DNA of 53,213 nt, from the NCBI GenBank assembly GCA_900539715.1, contig UQDA01000018.1, forward strand, positions 1 through 53,213. The letters are read 5' to 3'. Every line of letters begins with the position of its first letter. The first letter of the stretch is position 1. The notes below the pieces were generated by a model, which saw nothing but the letters and a program-made list of their open reading frames with translations, was not told the DNA's origin and searched no databases. The stretch comes from an uncultured Lachnospiraceae bacterium (lineage in GTDB: Bacteria; Bacillota; Clostridia; Lachnospirales; Lachnospiraceae). A program made the translations under genes and the position numbers. Shown here piece after piece: positions 42,055-49,325 of this stretch.

Positions 42055-42453
42055 CTATGCTTCACTCTTTTTATCAAGCTGATGCTTTTTATCAGTCTGA
42101 TGCTCTTTATCCGCATCCTCGCAGATAATATGGTGAAGCTTTCCAAGATGTAACACTGCGCTCTCCATCTGTGCAAAATGAATGGAGGCTGCAGAAGCCC
42201 GCGCTGTGATTACTATATTTAAACCACTATTAAATATATCCTCATGTAATCGATAGCTTTCTTTCACGAGCCTTTTTACGCGATGCCTTACAACGCTGTT
42301 GCCGACTTTCTTGCTCACTGAGATTCCAAGAAGATTTTCTTCCTGATCATTCTCCAATACATACATTACCAGATACTTGTTGGCGCGGGAAACGCCCTTT
42401 TTGTAAACCTCCTGGAACTGCCGGTTTTTTCTCAACGACTGCGTAAATTTCAT
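42055..42453 (-). CDS. rnpA: Ribonuclease P protein component
   Basis: The protein subunit that helps the RNase P RNA cut 5' leaders from pre-tRNAs. It is 132 aa. The conserved RNR region reads KKVGNSVVRHRVKRLVKESYR at about residues 46-66. The C-terminal 15-20 residues are a polar Lys/Asp/His tail not conserved in the family. GGAGAG precedes the ATG. It follows rpmH, with a hairpin between the two genes. Confidence 0.96.
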   Translation of the reverse strand: MKFTQSLRKNRQFQEVYKKGVSRANKYLVMYVLENDQEENLLGISVSKKVGNSVVRHRVKRLVKESYRLHEDIFNSGLNIVITARASAASIHFAQMESAVLHLGKLHHIICEDADKEHQTDKKHQLDKKSEA

Positions 42454-42506
42454 GAATTCTCTCCATGCGTGTTATTTTACAGTGATTTTTCTGTAAAATA
42501 AGGAAA

Positions 42507-42530
42507 ATAGGCCACAAAACTGTGACCTAT
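42507..42530 (-). terminator. Hairpin between rpmH and rnpA
   Basis: On the minus strand ATAGGTCACA pairs with TGTGGCCTAT (10 bp, one wobble) and a T-rich stretch follows. It overlaps the rpmH stop codon. Probably a partial terminator that sets L34 above RnpA expression. Confidence 0.55.
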
Positions 42531-42661
42531 GCGGATAATCTCTTTCTTCCTTTTGCTCTTCTGGCTGCTAATACCTTTCTGCCGCCAGCACTGCTCATTC
42601 TTGCTCTGAAACCGTGAACTTTAGAGCGCTGTCTCTTCTTAGGCTGAAATGTCATCTTCAT
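42527..42661 (-). CDS. rpmH: 50S ribosomal protein L34
   Basis: A 44-aa basic ribosomal protein, reading MKMTFQPKKRQRSKVHGF, then MSSAGGRKVLAARRAKGRKR. It is the usual first gene of the rpmH-rnpA-yidD-yidC-jag group next to oriC. GGGAGGTGG precedes the ATG. A strong promoter lies at 42738-42766. It is too short for a standard length cut-off but unmistakable. Confidence 0.98.
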   Translation of the reverse strand: MKMTFQPKKRQRSKVHGFRARMSSAGGRKVLAARRAKGRKRLSA

Positions 42662-42737
42662 GAAAGCTCCACCTCCCTTTCAGGCCCTCTTCCATATAAG
42701 GGCATATTTATGACATGTATCGGAAAATATCGCTATC

Positions 42738-42766
42738 ATTATATAAGGTCACCCCCTATAAGTCAA
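42738..42766 (-). promoter_or_regulatory. Promoter of rpmH
   Basis: On the minus strand TTGACT (42761-42766), 17 bp, TATAAT (42738-42743). Confidence 0.8.
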
Positions 42767-43139
42767 GCAATTTCAGTATTTTGGAGAAATTTTTGTACCC
42801 ATATAAATTTCCACAAAAAAAACTTAAAAAATCGTGATTTTCCACAATACAATATATTGTTGTTGTAAAAAATTTTTTTCCACAATATATTGATTCTCCA
42901 CATTTGTGGATTTCGCAATCCACACTTCCACAGATCAACATACTCTTATCCACAAAATGTGCATAACTTGTGGATAACCTCAAAATTATCCTCATCAACT
43001 TCATAAAAACCCTTTAATAATCAATGTGAATATGTGAATTCCACTTATCCACAAAATCCTCATGCTTATCCACCTGCATAAGTTCTCTTCTGAGGATATC
43101 CACAGTGTTTGTGGACAGCTTTTCGTGGATAATTAACAT
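42767..43139. other. oriC: oriC, left part (rpmH-dnaA): AT-rich unwinding region and DnaA boxes
   Basis: Perfect DnaA boxes TTATCCACA lie at 42946-42954 and 43045-43053, and in reverse (TGTGGATAA) at 42969-42977. One-mismatch boxes lie at 43066-43074, 43096-43104 and 43124-43132. Left of them, 42770-42895 is very AT-rich and contains two copies of the palindrome CAATATATTG (42850-42859 and 42883-42892), each preceded by a CCACAA motif. The layout matches the bipartite origins of Bacillota. Confidence 0.88.
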
Positions 43140-43168
43140 TTGCCATTTTCATTCATTTCGTTTATGAT
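43140..43168 (+). promoter_or_regulatory. Promoter of dnaA
   Basis: TTGCCA (43140-43145), 17 bp, TATGAT (43163-43168), directly beside the DnaA-box cluster, so autoregulation by DnaA is likely. Confidence 0.65.
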
Positions 43169-43250
43169 AGAATAGAATAATTCTCAAAGGGGATTTTATA
43201 CCCTTTTTCGGGTTTATAACGCAACTGTTCACAGATGAGGAGGCCTTCTT

Positions 43251-44612
43251 ATGCATTTTATTGGGGAAAACTGGGAGATGATCAAGCAGACAATCCACAC
43301 AGAATATGACCTTACCAACATTTCTTATAATACATGGATCGAACCCCTGCAGTTTTCTGACGTAAAGGATGATACTGTCTATATTCAGATACCTACCGGA
43401 CAGGCTCATGCCTTAAACTATATCTCTAACAAGTACAGCAATTATTTTAAGGTAACGATTTCCGAAATGATGGATCATGATTATGACGTTGCCTTTATCC
43501 TGGAAAAAGAAAAGACGGCAGACAGCGATACCGATCTTAAATCGCCTGCCTCCAATATTTATAATATCAATTATGAACAGGCGAATTTAAACCCTAAATA
43601 CAAATTTGACACTTTTGTCGTGGGTAATAACAACAAATTCGCCCATTCCGCCTGCCTTGCCGTTGCAGAATCTCCGGGAAATGCCTACAATCCGCTCTTT
43701 ATCTACGGCGGCGCAGGTCTCGGTAAGACACACCTTATGCATTCCATCGGTCACTTCATATTAGAGCAGACCCCTACTATGAAGGTCCTTTATGTAACTT
43801 CCGAATCCTTTACAAACGAAGTTATCGAATCTATCCGAAGCGGTAATGCAACCGCAATGACCAAGCTCCGTGAGAAATACCGGACGGTAGACGTACTCAT
43901 GATAGACGACGTACAATTTATAATAGGAAAAGAAAGTACGCAGGAAGAATTTTTCCATACCTTTAACGTACTTCATTCTGCGGGCAAACAGATCGTGCTG
44001 TCCTCCGATAAACCGCCGAAGGAAATGGAAACTCTGGAGGAACGCTTCCGCTCCCGCTTCGACTGGGGGCTTATCGCTGATATCCAGCCGCCTGATTACG
44101 AAACCCGTATGGCAATACTGCGCAAAAATGCGGAATATTACAACCGTCCTGTCGACGATGAGATTTTTAAATATATCGCTACCAATATCAAGAGCAATAT
44201 CCGTGAGCTGGAAGGCGCTTTCAACCGCATCATCGCCAAATCCAAGATTGAAAACCAGTCTGAGATTACAATGGAACTGGCTGAGGACGCTTTAAAGGAC
44301 ATTATCAATCCCGATAAACCCAAGGAAATCACTCCGGAACTCATCATCGACGTAGTCGCAGAGCATTTCGGCGTTTCTCCAGCTGATATTACATCCAAAA
44401 AACGTAACTCCGAGTTCGTACAGCCCCGGCAGGTTGTCATGTACTTATGCCGCAAGCTGACCGATACCTCATATGTCAATATTGGCAAGCTGCTCGGCAA
44501 AAAAGACCACACTACAATTATCCACGGTGTGAATAAGATTGAGGATGAATTAAAATCCAACGATGAATTAAGCAGTAAGATAGAGACTATCAAAAAGAAG
44601 ATATGTGTATAA
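43251..44612 (+). CDS. dnaA: Chromosomal replication initiator protein DnaA
   Basis: The replication initiator, 453 aa. Domain I is at residues about 1-85. A short linker precedes the AAA+ domain III (KYKFDTFVVGNNNKFAHSAC, Walker A YGGAGLGKTHLMHSIG, Walker B MIDDVQF, the sensor LSSDKPPKEM). Domain IV carries the box-recognition motif KKDHTTIIHG near the C-terminus. GAGGAGG precedes the ATG. DnaA boxes flank the gene on both sides. It is first of the dnaA-dnaN-yaaA-recF-gyrB-gyrA series running with the replication fork. Confidence 0.99.
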   Translation: MHFIGENWEMIKQTIHTEYDLTNISYNTWIEPLQFSDVKDDTVYIQIPTGQAHALNYISNKYSNYFKVTISEMMDHDYDVAFILEKEKTADSDTDLKSPASNIYNINYEQANLNPKYKFDTFVVGNNNKFAHSACLAVAESPGNAYNPLFIYGGAGLGKTHLMHSIGHFILEQTPTMKVLYVTSESFTNEVIESIRSGNATAMTKLREKYRTVDVLMIDDVQFIIGKESTQEEFFHTFNVLHSAGKQIVLSSDKPPKEMETLEERFRSRFDWGLIADIQPPDYETRMAILRKNAEYYNRPVDDEIFKYIATNIKSNIRELEGAFNRIIAKSKIENQSEITMELAEDALKDIINPDKPKEITPELIIDVVAEHFGVSPADITSKKRNSEFVQPRQVVMYLCRKLTDTSYVNIGKLLGKKDHTTIIHGVNKIEDELKSNDELSSKIETIKKKICV

Positions 44613-44862
44613 CTTCACACTTTCCACATAGTTATCCAAGGGTTTTACACAAGTTACCCGTTCCCATTTTCCCTTATAAATAGTATAATGGGAGGGGTTA
44701 TCCACATATCAACAACCCTTATTAAGAAAGATTACGAATTTTAATATTTATTTCTTTGTTCACGCGCCTGCGGCTCTCTGCTGCCGGAAAGGCTTTCGCA
44801 TACCTTCAGGATGTGGATAAGTGGATTGAGAACGGTTTTTGAAGAAGGGAGTTTTTCACAAT
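44613..44862. other. oriC: oriC, right part (dnaA-dnaN): DnaA boxes and AT-rich stretch
   Basis: A perfect TTATCCACA lies at 44698-44706 and a perfect inverted TGTGGATAA at 44812-44820, with weaker matches at 44635-44655. Between them 44707-44760 is AT-rich. The dnaN promoter (TTCCCA, 17 bp, TATAAT at 44661-44689) is in the same gap. Confidence 0.8.
44661..44689 (+). promoter_or_regulatory. Candidate promoter of dnaN
   Basis: TTCCCA (44661-44666), 17 bp, TATAAT (44684-44689), 9 bp before a DnaA box. Confidence 0.5.
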
Positions 44863-45969
44863 ATGAAATTTATCTGTTCCAAAGCTGAACTGCTAAACGG
44901 GCTTCAGGTTGTTTCTAAAGCTGTACCCAGCAAAACAACAATGACTATTCTTGAATGTATCCTGGTTGACTGTACCCAGGGAGCCATCAAGCTGACTGCC
45001 AACGATATGGAGCTCGGCATCGAAACGACTGTTGCCGGCATGATTGAAGAACCCGGTACCATAGCTCTTGATGCCAAAATCTTTTTGGAAATAGTCAGAA
45101 AACTGCCTGATAGCAATATCACCATAACATCTGACGGCAATTTCCAGACTGTCATTACCTGTGAAAAAGCCAAATTCAATATTTCCGGTAAATCAGGCGA
45201 GGATTTTTCCTATCTGCCTGAAATTGAACGGAACGATTCCATCGTTGTTTCTCAGTTTACCCTGAAAGAAGTTATCAGACAGACGATTTTTTCCATTGCT
45301 GATAATGACAATAACCGTTTGATGACAGGAGAACTCTTTGAGATAAACGGTGACGAACTGAAAGTGGTTTCTCTGGATGGACACCGTATCTCCATCCGTA
45401 AGATACAGCTGAAAAATGCCTATACTCCGAAAAAAGTTGTTATTCCGGGTAAGACATTGAATGAAATAAGCAAAATTTTATCCGGCGAGACGGATAGAGA
45501 CGTGTCTATTTTCTTTACGGATAATCACGTTGTGTTTGAATTTGATTCTACAACAGTCGTTTCAAGACTTATCGAAGGAGAATATTTCCGCATCGATCAG
45601 ATGCTTTCCAGCGATTATGAAACGAAGGTGACGATCAACAAAAAAGAATTTTTAAGCTGTATTGACCGTGCGACGCTGCTCGTAAAAGAAGGTGAAAAGA
45701 AGCCTATCATCATCAATATTACGGATGGTTCCATGGAATTAAAGATCAATTCTGCTATCGGCAGCATGAATGAGCAGATAGATATCGAAAAGGCGGGCAA
45801 AGACCTGATGATAGGTTTCAATCCCCGGTTTTTGATCGATGCACTTCGTGTCATCGACGACGAACAGGTTACGATATATCTTGTAAATCCGAAAGCGCCG
45901 TGTTTCATCCGCAATGATGAGAACAGCTATATTTATCTCATCCTTCCGGTGAACTTTACCGCAGCCTGA
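44863..45969 (+). CDS. dnaN: DNA polymerase III beta subunit (sliding clamp)
   Basis: The ring-shaped clamp that tethers the replicative polymerase, 368 aa from ATG 44863 (GAAGGGAG 11 bases upstream). An earlier TTG at 44839 is in frame but covers the ribosome site. The protein begins MKFICSKAELLNGLQVVSKA and ends in YIYLILPVNFTAA, where the family usually has a PMRL-like end. Three repeats of the clamp fold are evident from the even length. Two DnaA boxes follow directly after the stop. Confidence 0.98.
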   Translation: MKFICSKAELLNGLQVVSKAVPSKTTMTILECILVDCTQGAIKLTANDMELGIETTVAGMIEEPGTIALDAKIFLEIVRKLPDSNITITSDGNFQTVITCEKAKFNISGKSGEDFSYLPEIERNDSIVVSQFTLKEVIRQTIFSIADNDNNRLMTGELFEINGDELKVVSLDGHRISIRKIQLKNAYTPKKVVIPGKTLNEISKILSGETDRDVSIFFTDNHVVFEFDSTTVVSRLIEGEYFRIDQMLSSDYETKVTINKKEFLSCIDRATLLVKEGEKKPIIINITDGSMELKINSAIGSMNEQIDIEKAGKDLMIGFNPRFLIDALRVIDDEQVTIYLVNPKAPCFIRNDENSYIYLILPVNFTAA

Positions 45970-45974
45970 CCGGC

Positions 45975-46010
45975 TGTGGATAACAGGGAACGCATTGGTA
46001 CTGTGGATAA
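45975..46010 (-). other. Two perfect DnaA boxes downstream of dnaN
   Basis: TGTGGATAA occurs at 45975-45983 and 46002-46010, in the same orientation and 27 bp apart, in the gap before the S4-domain gene. Possible DnaA reservoir or a regulator of yaaA-recF. Confidence 0.65.
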
Positions 46011-46028
46011 ATGGAAAAAGGAGCGCAT

Positions 46029-46250
46029 ATGCAGATATTTGAGATAAGAGACGGATTTATCAAGCTGGGTCAGGCGCTGAAAGCAGCCGGATTTGTGGAA
46101 TCCGGTGTGGACGCAAAGTTTGCGGTTCAGGACGGGCTTGTTAAAGTGAACGGAAAAACGGAGACCGCACGCGGAAAGAAGCTTGTGGACGGAGATGTGG
46201 TGGAATATGACGGGCAGAAGCTTACGATAAAATCCGCTGGGTCCGAATAG
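46029..46250 (+). CDS. yaaA: S4-domain RNA-binding protein YaaA/RlbA
   Basis: A 73-aa S4-domain protein always found between dnaN and recF in Bacillota, with IKLGQALKAAGFVESGVDAK and VKVNGKTETARGKKLVDGD as the S4 signature. Its role is unclear; ribosome or rRNA binding is suspected in relatives. ATG 46029 is chosen for the AAAGGAG just upstream; 46011 would place the ribosome site inside the gene. It ends 14 bp before recF. Confidence 0.92.
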   Translation: MQIFEIRDGFIKLGQALKAAGFVESGVDAKFAVQDGLVKVNGKTETARGKKLVDGDVVEYDGQKLTIKSAGSE

Positions 46251-46264
46251 GAAGCAACGAAATT

Positions 46265-47389
46265 ATGATTATAAGATCACTGGAATTATCAAATTTCCGG
46301 AATTATGGTTTTTTAAACCTCACATTTGACAAAGGGACGAATATCCTGTATGGGGATAACGCTCAGGGAAAGACGAATATACTTGAAGCGATATATCTTT
46401 GCGGGACGACCAAATCCCACAGAGGGACAAAAGACCGGGATATCGTTAATTTTTGTCAGGAAGAGGCGCATATCCGGGCATATCTGGAAAAGCAGGACGA
46501 AGAGATACGCATTGATATGCACCTGAGAAAGAATAAATCCAAAGGGATAGCCATCGACGGGACAAGGATAAAAAAAGCGGCAGAGCTTCTGGGCATTATG
46601 AACGTGGTATTTTTTTCCCCGGAGGACCTGGCGATCATCAAAAACGGGCCGGCGGAAAGACGGCGGTTCATGGACATGGAGCTGTGCCAGCTGGACGCAT
46701 CTTACCTCTATAACCTGAATCAGTATAACCGGATAGTGAACCAGAGGAACAAGTTGCTGAAGGATATCTGGAATAACTCGTCAATGCGAGATATACTGTC
46801 CGTGTGGGACGAACAGCTTGCAGATTTCGGAGAAAAGATAATCGAAAGGCGCGTTCTTTTCGCACAGCAGTTAAACGATATCATTGCCGGAATACATCAT
46901 AAGCTTTCAGGCGGCAGGGAGCATCTGAGCATCGTTTATGAGCCGGACACAGCGCCGGGAGAACTGGCTGATAAGATAGCACGCTGTCAGGACCGCGATA
47001 TCAGGCTGAAAATGACGTCTGCAGGGCCGCATCGGGATGATTTCGCATTTGTGGCAGATGGAATCGATATCCGCAAATTCGGTTCGCAGGGGCAGCAGAG
47101 AACGGCTGCGCTGTCTTTAAAGCTCTCAGAAATAGAGCTCGTGAAAAAAGTGACGAAGGACACGCCGGTGCTCTTATTGGACGATGTGCTTTCGGAGCTG
47201 GACAGCAACAGGCAGAATTATCTTTTGAACAGCATCGGGGATATTCAGACAATCATCACCTGTACGGGACTTGATGATTTTGTGAATAACCGTTTTGAGA
47301 TAAACAAGGTGTTCAAAGTATCAAACGGGACGGTAGAAACAGGAAGCAGGCGGGAAGTCTGTTCTTCCGAAAACAAGGAGGAATTATAA
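46265..47389 (+). CDS. recF: DNA replication and repair protein RecF
   Basis: An SMC-like ATPase that helps load RecA at gaps, 374 aa. Walker A is YGDNAQGKTNILEAIY at about residues 30-45. The signature is KFGSQGQQRTAALSLKLSE and Walker B is VLLLDDVLSELD. The stop codon abuts the gyrB start (gyrB ATG begins at the next base). The small remB gene found here in Bacillus is absent. Confidence 0.97.
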   Translation: MIIRSLELSNFRNYGFLNLTFDKGTNILYGDNAQGKTNILEAIYLCGTTKSHRGTKDRDIVNFCQEEAHIRAYLEKQDEEIRIDMHLRKNKSKGIAIDGTRIKKAAELLGIMNVVFFSPEDLAIIKNGPAERRRFMDMELCQLDASYLYNLNQYNRIVNQRNKLLKDIWNNSSMRDILSVWDEQLADFGEKIIERRVLFAQQLNDIIAGIHHKLSGGREHLSIVYEPDTAPGELADKIARCQDRDIRLKMTSAGPHRDDFAFVADGIDIRKFGSQGQQRTAALSLKLSEIELVKKVTKDTPVLLLDDVLSELDSNRQNYLLNSIGDIQTIITCTGLDDFVNNRFEINKVFKVSNGTVETGSRREVCSSENKEEL

Positions 47390-49309
47390 ATGAGCGTTGA
47401 ATACGGAGCAGATCAAATTCAGATTCTGGAAGGTCTGGAAGCAGTTCGTAAGCGGCCGGGTATGTATATCGGTTCTACATCTTCCAGAGGTCTGCATCAT
47501 CTCGTTTACGAGATCGTGGACAATGCGGTGGACGAAGCGCTGGCGGGCTACTGCGACCATATCGAGATAATCATCAATAAAGACAATTCCGTGACTGTTA
47601 TCGATAACGGGCGCGGTATTCCTGTAGGTATCAATCATAAAGCGGGCATTCCCGCTGTGGAAGTGGTATTTACGATACTGCACGCAGGAGGCAAATTCGG
47701 CGGAGGAGGATACAAGGTTTCCGGCGGTCTGCACGGTGTCGGCGCATCTGTCGTAAACGCGCTGTCCGACTGGCTGGAGGTAGAGATAAGCCAGGGCGGC
47801 AAGATATACAGGCAGCGTTATGAACGCGGGCATGTGTGCTATCCGTTAAAGGAGATAGGTACCTGTGACAGTTCAAAGACCGGAACGAAGGTTACATTCA
47901 AACCCGACGCAACGATATTTACAGAGACGACAGTCTATGAATTTGATATTTTAAAGACACGTCTGCGCGAGATGGCGTTTCTGACAAAGGGGCTTAAAAT
48001 TTCCCTGACAGATGACAGGGGCGAAGAGCCTTATACGAAGGTGTTTCATTACGGGGGCGGCATTCAGGAGTTTGTCACCTACTTAAACGGCAGCAAGGCG
48101 CCGCTTTACGATAAGGTGATGTACTTTGAGGGCAGCAAAAACAACGTTTATGTGGAAGTTGCGATGCAGCATAACGACTCTTATAACGAGAGCGTTTTTT
48201 CCTTCGTAAACAACATCAATACGCCTGAAGGCGGCACACATCTGATAGGATTTCGGAATGCCCTTACAAAGACGTTTAACGACTATGCCAGAAGCAATAA
48301 GCTGTTAAAGGACAACGAGCCAAACCTGTCCGGTGATGATATCCGCGAGGGGCTTACGGCTATTATCAGCGTCAAGATAGAAGATCCTCAGTTTGAGGGG
48401 CAGACGAAGCAGAAACTTGGAAATTCCGAGGCGAGAGGAGCCGTGGACAGCGTTGTGAGCGAACAGCTTACATATTTCCTTGAGCAGAATCCGTCGGTTG
48501 CAAAGACCATTCTTGAAAAATCCATCATGGCGCAGCGCGCAAGGGAAGCAGCGAGAAAGGCACGTGATCTGACGAGGAGAAAGACGGCTCTGGAAAACAC
48601 GACCCTTCCCGGAAAGCTGGCAGACTGTTCTGATAAGGATCCGAAAAACTGCGAGATATATATCGTTGAGGGAGATTCCGCAGGAGGTTCCGCAAAAAAA
48701 GCGAGAAGCCGTGCAACGCAGGCTATCCTGCCTTTACGAGGAAAGATACTGAACGTGGAAAAGGCGCGTCTGGACAAGATTTTTTCCAATGCGGAGATCA
48801 AGGCGATGATAACGGCGTTTGGTACGGGGATACATGAAGATTTTGATATCTCCAAGCTGCGTTATCACAAGATAGTCATTATGACGGATGCCGACGTGGA
48901 CGGAGCACATATCGCCACGCTGATGCTGACGTTTATTTACCGGTTTATGCCGGAGCTGATCAAGCAGGGACATGTTTATCTTGCAAAACCCCCGCTGTAT
49001 AAGCTCGAAAAAAATAAAAAGGTCTGGTATGCCTACAGCGACGAAGAGCTGGCTGAAATCATCAGTGAGGTGGGACGCGATCAGAACAACAAGATCCAGC
49101 GTTACAAGGGTCTTGGAGAGATGGACGCAGAGCAGCTCTGGGAGACAACGATGGACCCGGAACGCCGTATTTTGTTAAAGGTCTGCATGGATGAAGAAAC
49201 GGAATCCGAGGTGGATCTGACATTTACGACACTGATGGGTGACCAGGTAGAGCCGCGTCGTAAATTTATAGAGGAAAACGCTAAATTCGTAAAGAATCTG
49301 GATATTTAA
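47390..49309 (+). CDS. gyrB: DNA gyrase subunit B
   Basis: The ATPase subunit of gyrase, 639 aa. The GHKL ATP site shows EIVDNAVDEALAGYC, VIDNGRGIPVG and GGKFGGGGYKVSGGLHGVGAS. The TOPRIM domain has IVEGDSAGGSA, PLRGKILNVEKA and IIMTDADVDGAHI, with the correct Asp pair. AAGGAGG precedes the ATG, within the end of recF. It works with GyrA, encoded 16 bp downstream. Confidence 0.98.
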   Translation: MSVEYGADQIQILEGLEAVRKRPGMYIGSTSSRGLHHLVYEIVDNAVDEALAGYCDHIEIIINKDNSVTVIDNGRGIPVGINHKAGIPAVEVVFTILHAGGKFGGGGYKVSGGLHGVGASVVNALSDWLEVEISQGGKIYRQRYERGHVCYPLKEIGTCDSSKTGTKVTFKPDATIFTETTVYEFDILKTRLREMAFLTKGLKISLTDDRGEEPYTKVFHYGGGIQEFVTYLNGSKAPLYDKVMYFEGSKNNVYVEVAMQHNDSYNESVFSFVNNINTPEGGTHLIGFRNALTKTFNDYARSNKLLKDNEPNLSGDDIREGLTAIISVKIEDPQFEGQTKQKLGNSEARGAVDSVVSEQLTYFLEQNPSVAKTILEKSIMAQRAREAARKARDLTRRKTALENTTLPGKLADCSDKDPKNCEIYIVEGDSAGGSAKKARSRATQAILPLRGKILNVEKARLDKIFSNAEIKAMITAFGTGIHEDFDISKLRYHKIVIMTDADVDGAHIATLMLTFIYRFMPELIKQGHVYLAKPPLYKLEKNKKVWYAYSDEELAEIISEVGRDQNNKIQRYKGLGEMDAEQLWETTMDPERRILLKVCMDEETESEVDLTFTTLMGDQVEPRRKFIEENAKFVKNLDI

Positions 49310-49325
49310 GCAGGAAGGATAAGGC

